From: Nocardia bovistercoris | GTDB lineage: Bacteria; Actinomycetota; Actinomycetes; Mycobacteriales; Mycobacteriaceae | Assembly (NCBI RefSeq): GCF_015674855.1 | Contig: NZ_JADMLG010000014.1 | Location: forward strand, 62,001-126,000 | DNA length: 64,000 bases | Direction: 5' to 3' | Part shown: piece after piece, positions 42,213 through 50,265 of the stretch | Layout: each line of letters begins with the position of its first letter | Position numbering within the stretch: position 1 is the stretch's first letter | Made by a program: the position numbers and the translations under genes | The notes under the pieces: generated by a model | What the model saw: only the letters and a program-made list of their open reading frames with translations | The model's database searches: none | Told to the model about the DNA's origin: nothing

Positions 42213-43613
42213 ATGGGGACCGATTCGGCCAAGAACACCTATCTCGACCAGGTCGTGGCGCAGCAAGCCGCGCTCGAGGACGACCTGCGCACCCGCAAAC
42301 CCGCGGCGGCGTCCTTCGGCGCGCCGCCTCCGCCCGGCGCGCCCGCGCCGCGCGGCGCCATCGCCAAGCGGGCCGAACGGGTCGGGGTGGCGCCGCAGGG
42401 GTCGGGTCCGGGGCCGGTCGAGGTCAGGATCACCGGATTCTGGCGGTGGCGCACCGTGCTGGTGCCGCCGAACGCGTTCGTGGTGCACACCAGGCGCGGG
42501 CGCGGCGAACCGGTGCACATCGGGCTCGGTGTGTCGTTCCGGTTCGACCCGGCCACCGATTCCTTCCTCGTCGTCCCCGGCGCCATGCAGACCATCCTCA
42601 TCAACGCCTACTGCATCTGCCGCGAACTCCAGGGCGTGCTCGTACAGGGCTACGTGCAGTGGATCATCGAGGATTTCGCCACCGCCTACCGCAAACTCGA
42701 CTTCTCCGACGCCGAGGATCCGATGCGGCTGGTCAACATCCAGTTGCGCGAACAGGCCGAGGCTGCCATCAAGGACAAGGTCTCCACCATGGGGATGCGC
42801 GATGTCCTCAGCGACAAACAGCCCATCATCGAGGAGTTGACGGCGCGGTTGCGGGCGGTCGCGGAGGGAACAGGTTCGGGCGCCGACGGTGACCGCGGGC
42901 TCGGCCTGCGCATCGTCACCGTCCAGATCAAGGAAGCGGTGGTCAGCTCCTCCACCCTGTGGGAGAACCTGCAGAAGCCATACCGCAGCGAGCAGGGCCA
43001 GATCGCGCGACTCGCGGAACTGTCCGCGCAGGAAGTGATCTCGGCCAGGGAGACGGCGGCGCACCGCGCTTCCGAGGAGCGGCGCATCGAGAACGACCGC
43101 GAACTCGCCGAACTCCGCGCCCGCCACGAAGCCTCCACCTTCGACCGCGAAACCGCCGAACAGTTGCGCCGCACCACCCGCGAACACGACGACCAGCGCC
43201 AGGTCGCCGACCTCGCCAACGAGACCGCGCTGCACGCGCTGCGCCTGGAACGCGAACAGCACGCCGAACAGGCCGAGAACCAGCGCCGCCGCCAGGAACT
43301 GAAGCAACAGGAACTCGACGCCGAACTGGCACTCACCCTGGCCAGACTGCGCGCCGAACACGAAGGCGAACTACTCACCCTTGACCGCGACCAGCGCCGC
43401 GTCGACACCGCGAACACCCAGAGCGCCGCGAACATCCAAGCCAGACTGGTCGATTCCCTCCCCGAAGTGGTCTCCCACCTGCCCGCCCCCGCCGAACTCA
43501 GAACCTACCAACTCGGCGGCGACGTCTCCGGCCTGACCACCCTGCTCACCCAACTCGGCGGCGTACTCGACGCCTGGACCACCCGCCCCCCGACACCCCG
43601 CGACGACATCTGA
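42213..43613 (+). CDS. soluble SPFH-domain coiled-coil protein
   Basis: 466 residues. Residues 60-170 form an SPFH-like domain (VPPNAFVVHTRRGRGEPVHIGLGVSFRF, QWIIEDFATAYRKLDF). Residues 250-400 are a long Glu/Arg/Gln coiled coil (RASEERRIENDRELAEL, REHDDQRQVADLANETALHALRLEREQHAEQAEN). There is no hydrophobic N-terminal anchor, unlike usual flotillins. Such proteins can form ring or cage assemblies. Divergent from the MMPL gene. Function unknown; homologous proteins next to prokaryotic signalling or phage-defence loci exist, but nothing adjacent supports that here. Confidence 0.75.
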   Translation: MGTDSAKNTYLDQVVAQQAALEDDLRTRKPAAASFGAPPPPGAPAPRGAIAKRAERVGVAPQGSGPGPVEVRITGFWRWRTVLVPPNAFVVHTRRGRGEPVHIGLGVSFRFDPATDSFLVVPGAMQTILINAYCICRELQGVLVQGYVQWIIEDFATAYRKLDFSDAEDPMRLVNIQLREQAEAAIKDKVSTMGMRDVLSDKQPIIEELTARLRAVAEGTGSGADGDRGLGLRIVTVQIKEAVVSSSTLWENLQKPYRSEQGQIARLAELSAQEVISARETAAHRASEERRIENDRELAELRARHEASTFDRETAEQLRRTTREHDDQRQVADLANETALHALRLEREQHAEQAENQRRRQELKQQELDAELALTLARLRAEHEGELLTLDRDQRRVDTANTQSAANIQARLVDSLPEVVSHLPAPAELRTYQLGGDVSGLTTLLTQLGGVLDAWTTRPPTPRDDI

Positions 43614-43635
43614 CTCCGCCCGCCCACCGGTTTCC

Positions 43636-44271
43636 TCAGGCCAGCCCGTTGCGCACCGCGTAGACGGCGAGCAGGACCCGGTTGCGCGCACCGGTTTTCG
43701 TCATGGCCGTCGCCAGGTAGGACTTGACCGTTGTGATGCCGAGGTGCAGGGCGACGGCAATCTCCTGGTTGGTGGCGCCGGACCCGACCAGGCGCACCAC
43801 CTCCCGTTCGCGCGGGGTGAGGGCGGCCGCGGATTCGTCGGCGGTGTCACGGTCGCCGGTGGCGCGGCGCACCACCCGACGCAGGACATCGGGGCCGAAC
43901 GGACTGTCGCCCGCGGCGGCGCGGCGGATGGCGTCGAGGATGCGCGGCGGACTCGAATCCTTGCCGAGGAAGCCGCAGGCGCCCGCGCGCAAGGCGGGGA
44001 AGAGATGTTCGTCGTCGTCGAAGGTGGTCAGGACGACGACCTTGGTCCGCGGTGCGGAGTCGGTGATGCGCCGGGTCGCCTCGATGCCGTCGACGCCGGG
44101 CATGCGCAGGTCCATCAATACCACCGACGGCCGCTCGGCCAGCGTCCGGCGCACCGCGCTCGCGCCGCAGGACGCCTCGCCGACGACCTCGATGTCGTCG
44201 GCGCTGTCGCACAACATGCGCAGGCCGGAACGGACGAGCGCCTGATCGTCGACGAGCAGCACCCGGATCAT
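43636..44271 (-). CDS. NarL/LuxR-type response regulator
   Basis: 211 residues. Receiver: acidic DD in VLLVDDQALVRSG, phospho-acceptor Asp in VLMDLRMPG, Lys in LGKDSSPP. C-terminal LuxR helix-turn-helix: LTPREREVVRLVGSGATNQEIAVALHLGITTVKSYLA. ATG at 44271 overlaps the kinase stop (44268) by four bases. The partner is the kinase at 44268-45383. Candidate targets are the direct repeats before the SDR gene that opens the operon. Confidence 0.94.
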   Translation of the reverse strand: MIRVLLVDDQALVRSGLRMLCDSADDIEVVGEASCGASAVRRTLAERPSVVLMDLRMPGVDGIEATRRITDSAPRTKVVVLTTFDDDEHLFPALRAGACGFLGKDSSPPRILDAIRRAAAGDSPFGPDVLRRVVRRATGDRDTADESAAALTPREREVVRLVGSGATNQEIAVALHLGITTVKSYLATAMTKTGARNRVLLAVYAVRNGLA

Positions 44272-45383
44272 CGGCGCGCCCTCGGCGGCACCACAGCGCG
44301 CACCCGCCACCCCGCGCCGTGCGGCCCGTGTTCGACGGTGCCGCCGATGGTGTCCAGGCGTTCCCGCATGCCGAGCAGGCCGTGTCCGCCCGGCCGGGCG
44401 CGCCGCGCGGTCCTTCGGTCGTTGTCGACGGTCACCGTGGCGGCGCCGCCCGCGTCGACCTCGATGTCGAGTCGCACCTTCGAGCCGTCGCCGGAGTGTT
44501 TGACGGCATTGGTGATCGCCTCCTGCGCGGTGCGGTAGAGCACGAGTCCGCGGACGCCGTCCAGCGCCGCGACGGCGGGATCGATACGACCGTCGACGGC
44601 GAGTCCGGCGTCGGCCGCCGAGGCCAGCAGGTCGGCCAGCATCGCCGGGAGCGCCGTGCGGTTCTCGACCGGTGCGGAACCCACCGCGCCGCCGCCGCTT
44701 TCGTCGCGTAGGACGTGCAGCAGGTCGTGCAGATCGCGCAACGCGGTGTCGGCGGCGGCGTGCACGTCGGCGAGCAGGCGGGCGACCTCCGCGTCGCCGA
44801 GTCGGGGCACGTGGCGCGCCGTGCCGACCCTGACCATGATGGCGGAGACGTGGTGTGCCACCACATCGTGCAGGTCACGGGCGATGCTCTCGCGTTCGGC
44901 CCGGCGCGCCGCCGCGGCGCGCAGATCCGCGTTCGCCTCGGCGTCGGCCGCGCGTCGGCGCAGCGCGGCGATCTGCGCGCCCGCGAGCAGGGGAGCCGCC
45001 ACCAGCAGCGCGAGCCGGTACGGCAGCGGCGCCGCATCGTCGGCCGCCCACAACTCGATGCCGACATAGCAGGCGGAAAGTGCGGTGGCGCAGGCGATCT
45101 GATCCCGGGGCGGCCGTCGCAACCCGACCTCGAACAGCGCGAGCGCCGCCCACACCTTCACCCCGAGGCCCGCCGACTGCCCGAAAGCGTGGGCGCACAC
45201 CAGCGCCGCCGTCTGCCCGCAGAGCGCGACCACCGGCCACCGGCTACCCGCCACGACCAACACGCCCGTGACCACCGCCAGTGCCGCGTCAACGCCGTTG
45301 CCGTCGCGGGCGAGCACATATCCGAGACCCACCGGAACCGCGAGCGACCGGAGGGCCGCCTGCGCGAGCGGCGTAGCGATCAT
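44268..45383 (-). CDS. sensor histidine kinase (HisKA_3 type)
   Basis: 371 residues. Four to six N-terminal membrane helices (residues 10-150) form a small sensor without an extracytoplasmic domain. The phosphorylated His is in ERESIARDLHDVVAHHVSAIM near residue 175, and the HATPase has GLVLYRTAQEAITNAVKHS and GGHGLLGMRERL. Autophosphorylates and signals to the NarL-type regulator. ATGA overlap with the SDR gene upstream, which suggests the SDR is part of the regulated response or signal. Confidence 0.92.
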   Translation of the reverse strand: MIATPLAQAALRSLAVPVGLGYVLARDGNGVDAALAVVTGVLVVAGSRWPVVALCGQTAALVCAHAFGQSAGLGVKVWAALALFEVGLRRPPRDQIACATALSACYVGIELWAADDAAPLPYRLALLVAAPLLAGAQIAALRRRAADAEANADLRAAAARRAERESIARDLHDVVAHHVSAIMVRVGTARHVPRLGDAEVARLLADVHAAADTALRDLHDLLHVLRDESGGGAVGSAPVENRTALPAMLADLLASAADAGLAVDGRIDPAVAALDGVRGLVLYRTAQEAITNAVKHSGDGSKVRLDIEVDAGGAATVTVDNDRRTARRARPGGHGLLGMRERLDTIGGTVEHGPHGAGWRVRAVVPPRARR

Positions 45384-46387
45384 CCCGGAAGGCCGGGCGG
45401 CATCCGCATCGCGGCGCCGCCGAAGGGGCCGCCGCCGACCAGGACGGTGGACCCGGTCATGTAGCCGAAATCGTCGGAGCACAGGCCGAGGATGGCACGG
45501 GCGATCTCCTCTGGCGTCGCCATCCGGCCGAGACCGGCGACATTGAGCGGTCCCCACGCGTCGCGGAAGGCGTGCCACAACGGGTCGGGCAGTCCGTCCG
45601 GGCGGACCAGCGCCGTGTCCGTGGTGCCGGGCGCGATCGCGTTCACGCGAATCCCCTGTGCGCCGTAGTCCATCGATGCCGCGGCCACCATCGCTTGCAG
45701 CGCGGTCTTGCTCGCGCTGTAGGCGACGCCGCCCGGGCGCCGCGACTGCGACGTGGTGCACAGCACGACCCCGCCGCCGGACCGGAGCATCAGCGGCACT
45801 TCGTATTTGAGCGCGAGGAACGCACCGCGCACATTGGTGTCGAAGACGTCGTCGAATTCCGCCACCGGCATCTCGTGCGCGGCGCCGGTCCTGGAGATGC
45901 CCGCGTTGTTGACGGCGATGTCGAGGCGCCCGAACCGGTGGTCGACCTCGGCGAGCAACTGCTCCACCTCCGCGGCGACCCTGACATCGGTGCGCACGTA
46001 CACCGATCCGGGCAGCGACCGTTCGATCTCGCGGCCGAGATGCGCGCGGCGACCGCAGAACACGACCGAGGCGCCCTCCGCCGCGAACGCGCGTGCCGTT
46101 GCCGCGCCGATGCCCGAGGTCGCGCCGGTGACCAGTACGACCTTGTCCGCGTAGCGGGCGCCGGGCGCGGCGGCGGGCAGCGGCGCGGTCGGCGGGTGGG
46201 TGAGGTAGGCGGGCAGGGTGGTGGCCGCGGTCACGGCGGCGGCGCCGGTCGCGGCGGCCGCGAGTCCGACGAAGACGCGGCGGGATCGGCGGGGCGCGAT
46301 GGCCGACTCGTCGGGATCGGCCGCGGTTGGGGTGTCGGCGGCGGGGGTGTCCGCGTTGGTGGTGGCATCGACTCGCTCGTCGTTCAT
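45380..46387 (-). CDS. SDR with twin-arginine signal, first gene of a two-component operon
   Basis: 335 residues. An acidic leader is followed by PRRSRRVFVGLAAAATGAAAV, a twin-arginine signal (SRRxF) and hydrophobic stretch, so export by Tat in folded form with its cofactor is plausible. The SDR core follows: VTGATSGIGAATA, NNAGISR, catalytic Ser in CTTSQSRR and YSASK. Tat-exported SDRs are rare. It could oxidise an envelope compound, and it overlaps the kinase gene (ATGA). Direct repeats at 46429-46462 are upstream. Confidence 0.85.
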   Translation of the reverse strand: MNDERVDATTNADTPAADTPTAADPDESAIAPRRSRRVFVGLAAAATGAAAVTAATTLPAYLTHPPTAPLPAAAPGARYADKVVLVTGATSGIGAATARAFAAEGASVVFCGRRAHLGREIERSLPGSVYVRTDVRVAAEVEQLLAEVDHRFGRLDIAVNNAGISRTGAAHEMPVAEFDDVFDTNVRGAFLALKYEVPLMLRSGGGVVLCTTSQSRRPGGVAYSASKTALQAMVAAASMDYGAQGIRVNAIAPGTTDTALVRPDGLPDPLWHAFRDAWGPLNVAGLGRMATPEEIARAILGLCSDDFGYMTGSTVLVGGGPFGGAAMRMPPGLPG

Positions 46388-46428
46388 GACCCGATGGTCA
46401 CCTGTCGCGGTCGCGCTCCGGTACCTTC

Positions 46429-46462
46429 TTTCGGCCGCTGTCGTCCCTTTCGGCCGCTGTCG
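46429..46462 (-). promoter_or_regulatory. two direct repeats upstream of the SDR-kinase-regulator operon
   Basis: TTTCGGCCGCTGTCG occurs at 46429-46443 and 46448-46462, 19 bases apart, 42-75 bases before the SDR start. Tandem sites near the start are typical of NarL-type regulators; autoregulation is inferred. Confidence 0.45.
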
Positions 46463-46500
46463 CCCGCGGCGAGGTGTTCATCGACCGGGCGCGCGGGCGG

Positions 46501-47124
46501 TCAGGGTTTCGGTGTGCCGTAGGTGGTGACGAATCGGTCGCGCACGTAGGTGAGTTCGCGGGCCAGGTCGTAGCCTTCGGGGATGACCGCCCACTGGTAG
46601 GCGAGGCCGAAGACCGTGGAGCTGATGTCGTTCACGGCGCGGTCGAGGTCGATGTCGGGGCGCACCGATCCGTCGGCCAGGCCCGTGCGCAGGGCCGAGG
46701 CGACCTTGGCTTTGCCGTCGCGGATGTTGCGGCGCACGCGATCGCGCAGGGCCGAGGTGGTTTTCGCGCCTTCGAAGGTGGCAAGGAACATCGCGCGCAG
46801 GAAGTCGGCGTTCTCGTGGTAGAGCCGTTCGACGTGGTCGAAGTGGGCTAGGGCCTGGTCGAGGCCGGTGGTGTCCGGGTCGAGGTCGGGGGTGAGTCGG
46901 CGCACGTAGTCGTGGTCGAAGAAGGCGTCGAGGATGGCGTCCTTGCTGCCGAAGCGCGCGTGCACCATGGCGCGGCTGTAGCCTGCCCGGCGGCCGATCT
47001 CGGCGGCCGTCGTCGCTTCCCACCCTTTTTCGGCGATGAGTTCGGCGGCGGCCTCGACCAGTCGCCGGTGGGAGAGCTCGACGCGCTGCGGTTGGGTGAG
47101 GCCCTGGGCGGGGGATGGCACCAT
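46501..47124 (-). CDS. TetR-family transcriptional regulator
   Basis: 207 residues. HTH: LVEAAAELIAEKGWEATTAAEIGRRAGYSRAMVHARFGSKDAIL near residues 22-65. The rest is helical and ends with a long ligand pocket (YQWAVIPEGYDLARELTYVRDRF). Divergent from the phosphotransferase operon, 68 bases away. The gap contains AT-rich half-sites TTAGACAGT (47131) and ACTGTAAAA (47161), a weak inverted repeat that may be its site. It likely represses the kinase/SnoaL/LLM operon. Confidence 0.88.
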   Translation of the reverse strand: MVPSPAQGLTQPQRVELSHRRLVEAAAELIAEKGWEATTAAEIGRRAGYSRAMVHARFGSKDAILDAFFDHDYVRRLTPDLDPDTTGLDQALAHFDHVERLYHENADFLRAMFLATFEGAKTTSALRDRVRRNIRDGKAKVASALRTGLADGSVRPDIDLDRAVNDISSTVFGLAYQWAVIPEGYDLARELTYVRDRFVTTYGTPKP

Positions 47125-47192
47125 TGCATATTAGACAGTGAACAACTAACTTGCTTGTGGACTGTAAAATATCCCACAAGGAAGTGGCCAAG

Positions 47193-48266
47193 GTGACGTC
47201 AGCCACAACTCCGATCCCCGCTACCGTCGCCGATCTGGACGCGCGGTGGCTCACTTCGGTCCTGCGCGAGCACGACGGAATCGCCGACACGGCACGGGTG
47301 CTCGACCTGCGCGCCGAACGCATCGCCGAGGACACCGGTTTCTCCTCGGTGCTGTACCGCCTGCATCTCACCGGCGTCGACGTGCCCGCGAGCGTGATCG
47401 CGAAACTGCCCGCGACCAACGAGGCCCGCGGCGCCATGCAGATGCTCGGCGGGTATGCCCGCGAGATCGCCTTCTATCGCGACATCGTCGGCCGCGCCCC
47501 GATGAACACCGCGCGCGTGTACGCCGCACGCATCGATGACGAGACCGGCGATTTCGTGCTGATCCTGGAGGATCTGCGCGACTGGGACAACGCCGACCAC
47601 CTCGCGGGCCTGTCCCTGGGCCGGACCCGGCGCTGCCTCGCCGAACTCGCCGGACTGCACGCCTGGTCCGCCGAGCACGCCGACGCGCTCGAGCGGTTCC
47701 CGAGCTTCGACATCCCGATGACCCGCGAGATCATGCCGTCGGTGTTCGCGGCGGGCTGGCAGGTCTACCGCAAGCAGACCACCCGGCCGATACCGCCGGT
47801 CGTCGCGGCGCACGCCGAGCGCTTCGTGGAACGCTCGGCGGTCGCGGTGCCGGAGCTGGCCCGTCGATCGACGCTCGTGCACGGCGACATCCGCGCCGAC
47901 AACATGTTCTTCGACGGCGACGACCTCAAGATCGTCGACTTCCAGATGGCGGCGCGCGGCGCGGGCGCGGTCGACGTCGCCTACCTGCTGAGTCAGGGAC
48001 TGACCACGGCGGATCGGTCCGGCCGCGACGAAGCCCTGCTCCGCGAATACCTCGACGCCCTGGCCGCGCACGGCATGCGCGACTACACCTTCGACGAGGC
48101 GTGGCGGCACTACCGCCTGGCGGCCGCCTACATGATCGTGCTCCCGGTCGCGATCCTCATCAGCTGGGACAGCCTGGGGTCGCGGTCCCGCGACCTGTGC
48201 GTCACGCTCGCCGACCGAGCGGTCGCCACCATCGACGAAATCGACGCGACGGAGGTCTTCGCATGA
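47193..48266 (+). CDS. APH/ecdysteroid-kinase-like phosphotransferase
   Basis: 357 residues. Aminoglycoside-phosphotransferase fold: VIAKLPATNEARG contains the ATP Lys region, DFVLILEDLRDWDNAD the hinge, LVHGDIRADNMFF the catalytic Asp (HGDxxxxN), and LKIVDFQMAA the Mg-binding Asp. It is closest in style to the CHK/ecdysteroid-kinase branch, which phosphorylates hydroxyl groups of steroid-like molecules. GTG at 47193 has AAGGAAG eight bases upstream. First gene of the operon with a SnoaL-like protein and an LLM flavin enzyme. Confidence 0.85.
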   Translation: MTSATTPIPATVADLDARWLTSVLREHDGIADTARVLDLRAERIAEDTGFSSVLYRLHLTGVDVPASVIAKLPATNEARGAMQMLGGYAREIAFYRDIVGRAPMNTARVYAARIDDETGDFVLILEDLRDWDNADHLAGLSLGRTRRCLAELAGLHAWSAEHADALERFPSFDIPMTREIMPSVFAAGWQVYRKQTTRPIPPVVAAHAERFVERSAVAVPELARRSTLVHGDIRADNMFFDGDDLKIVDFQMAARGAGAVDVAYLLSQGLTTADRSGRDEALLREYLDALAAHGMRDYTFDEAWRHYRLAAAYMIVLPVAILISWDSLGSRSRDLCVTLADRAVATIDEIDATEVFA

Positions 48267-48646
48267 CCGTGCCGACCCGCTCGGCCCGCGAGGTGGTCGA
48301 GCTCTACAACCTGGTGGTCTGGAACGAACACGACCTGGCGCTGGCCGAGGAGCTCTTCGCCGACACCGTGGTGCGGCACGAGGTCGGCGAGGCGCGCACG
48401 CTCACCCACGCCGAGGCGGTGCAGCGCGTCGCCGACACCTCGGCGATGTTCGAGAAGCTGCGTTTCGACCTGAACGTCGTCGTCGCGGGCAAGGACGACG
48501 AGCACGTCGCGATCGTCTACGACTCGACCATCACCAACAAGGACGGTTCGGAGGTGGCGATCGGGAGCATCGAGGTTTTCCGCGTGGTCGACGGCCGCAT
48601 CACCGAGGTCTGGAACTGCGGATACGGACAAGGAGTCTGGCAATGA
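48263..48646 (+). CDS. SnoaL/NTF2-like protein
   Basis: 127 residues. An N-terminal helical part (VVELYNLVVWNEHDLALAEELF) is followed by alternating strands with VRHEVGE and IGSIEVFRVVDGRITEVWN, the SnoaL-like pattern. ATGA overlaps at both ends with the kinase and LLM genes, so tightly coupled. It may isomerise or hydrate the substrate of the LLM enzyme; no residue is assigned with confidence. Confidence 0.85.
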   Translation: MTVPTRSAREVVELYNLVVWNEHDLALAEELFADTVVRHEVGEARTLTHAEAVQRVADTSAMFEKLRFDLNVVVAGKDDEHVAIVYDSTITNKDGSEVAIGSIEVFRVVDGRITEVWNCGYGQGVWQ

Positions 48647-49692
48647 CCGAACGAGTACTCGACGAGCTGGGGTACTACCTGCTGGCGGGCGCGGGAGGTG
48701 AAGGCCCCGCCGCGCTGCCGAGGGAGGCCAGGCGCGGTGAAGAACTCGGCTTCGGCACCGCGTTCATCTCCGAGCGCTGGAACGTCAAGGAGGCGTCCTC
48801 GCTGGTCGGCGCCGCCTGCGCGGTGACCGAGCGCATGCGGATCGCCACCGCGGCGACCAATCACAACACCCGCCATCCACTGATCACCGGATCGTGGGCG
48901 ACCACCATGCACCGGCTGTCCGGCGGCCGGTTCACCCTCGGCATCGGGCGCGGCGTCGCGGCCATGTACGCGGCGTTCGGGGTGCCCGCGGTGACCACCG
49001 CGCAGATGGAGGATTTCGCGCAGGTCATGCGCAAACTGTGGCAGGGGCAGGTGATCCTGAACCACGACGGGCCGATCGGCAAATACCAGGTCCTGTTCCT
49101 CGATCCCGATTTCCGCGAGGACATCCGGCTCGGCATCGTCGCGTTCGGGCCGCAGACCCTGGCGCTCGGCGGTCGCGAATTCGATGATGTCATCCTGCAC
49201 ACCTACTTCACGCCCGAGACCTTGAGCCGCGCGGTCACCACCGTCAAGGAGGCCGCGGAGAAGGCGGGCCGCGATCCCGACAAGGTGAAGGTGTGGTCGT
49301 GTTTCGCGACCGTCGGCGACCACCTGCCCGAGGAGTTGCGGCTGAAGAAGACGGTCGCGCGCCTGGCCACCTACCTCCAGGGCTACGGCGATCTGCTGGT
49401 CAACACCAACGGCTGGGATCCCGCGGTGCTGCGCCGGTTCCGGGAGGATCCGGTGGTGCTTTCGGTGCCGGGCGGCATCGACCACAAGGCGACCGCCGAG
49501 CAGATCGAGCACATCGCGGGCCTCATCCCCGACGAATGGCTCGAACCGTCGGCGACCGGTTCGGCGAGCCAGTGCGTCGACCGCATTCGCAAGGAGTTCG
49601 ACTACGGCGCGGACGCGGTCATCATGCACGGCTGCACGCCCGACGAACTCGAGCCGGTCGTGGCCGAATACCGGATCGCCACCGGGGGCTGA
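48643..49692 (+). CDS. LLM-class F420- or FMN-dependent oxidoreductase
   Basis: 349 residues, luciferase-like TIM barrel. Recognisable parts are AREARRGEELGFGTAFISERWN, ATAATNHNTRHPLITGSWATTMHRLSGGRFTLGIGRG and VKVWSCFATVG. It resembles mycobacterial F420-dependent oxidoreductases that occur with SnoaL-like and kinase-like genes. Deazaflavin dependence is inferred from lineage. Ends the operon before a perfect terminator. Confidence 0.88.
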   Translation: MTERVLDELGYYLLAGAGGEGPAALPREARRGEELGFGTAFISERWNVKEASSLVGAACAVTERMRIATAATNHNTRHPLITGSWATTMHRLSGGRFTLGIGRGVAAMYAAFGVPAVTTAQMEDFAQVMRKLWQGQVILNHDGPIGKYQVLFLDPDFREDIRLGIVAFGPQTLALGGREFDDVILHTYFTPETLSRAVTTVKEAAEKAGRDPDKVKVWSCFATVGDHLPEELRLKKTVARLATYLQGYGDLLVNTNGWDPAVLRRFREDPVVLSVPGGIDHKATAEQIEHIAGLIPDEWLEPSATGSASQCVDRIRKEFDYGADAVIMHGCTPDELEPVVAEYRIATGG

Positions 49693-49701
49693 TCACGTGG
49701 A

Positions 49702-49731
49702 GTAGGCCCGACTCGGTGGAGTCGGGCCTAC
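49702..49731 (+). terminator. terminator of the kinase/SnoaL/LLM operon
   Basis: GTAGGCCCGACTC pairs perfectly with GAGTCGGGCCTAC (13 bp) around a GGTG loop, nine bases after the LLM stop. The strongest hairpin in this part of the window. Confidence 0.9.
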
Positions 49732-49763
49732 GTCCGAATGCGTGACGCGGGAATTCGGGTGAC

Positions 49764-49976
49764 TCAGCTCGCGGTCGCGGGAACCCAGTGCACGGCGGCG
49801 ACGGTGGAACGTTTTCGCATGGCGGCGAAACTATGTCGGGCCGGGCTGATCAATGCGGTGAACCATGAGCGGCGATGCTCGGCGAGCGCGGCCGCGACAG
49901 CGGGGATACGGATGCAGTGCACGCCTCCCGCCATACCCAGGCGGTGGCGACCCGACTGGTTGATTCTGGTACCCAA
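49764..49976 (-). CDS. possible small basic protein
   Basis: 70 residues from a TTG at 49976 with AAAGGA six bases upstream. Rich in Ala, Arg, His and Ile (GVHCIRIPAVAAALAEHR). No family recognised. It is the only frame in the 49.7-50.26 kb gap with a good ribosome site. It might instead be an accidental frame; base use is not decisive. Confidence 0.38.
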   Translation of the reverse strand: MGTRINQSGRHRLGMAGGVHCIRIPAVAAALAEHRRSWFTALISPARHSFAAMRKRSTVAAVHWVPATAS

Positions 49977-50265
49977 TGATGTTCCTTTGCTAGCTGGTTC
50001 TGGCCTGGATCGCCTCGGCGAAGATTAGCCGAAGAAACGGGCGCGGCAGCGTATTTTGCGCCGGCAATTGACCCGGCGTGTCGGAAAGATTTGTCCGGCG
50101 CGCCGCATCGCACCGGAAATGTTGCGAATCGGTCTCGGCGTCGTCACGGATCGGGCAAAGGCGGCGGTGCGGGGTGAATTTCGGGTCGGCAGTGGGTAAT
50201 CGAGTGATTCTGCGCGCTCGACGGCCCGCGCCGGGTGCGGCGCGCCGGAATGCGAGACTGGGAGC
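49977..50265. other. region before coaE
   Basis: Part of a 573-bp stretch between the LLM terminator and coaE. It holds the upstream DNA of the possible small gene and, nearer coaE, an A/T-richer stretch (50041-50240) that should contain the coaE promoter. No further gene is supported. Confidence 0.5.

Noticed and set aside
49738..50028. Plus-strand 96-codon frame before coaE
   Set aside because: No ribosome site and an unlikely composition; the opposite-strand frame at 49764-49976 is the better candidate and is itself weak.
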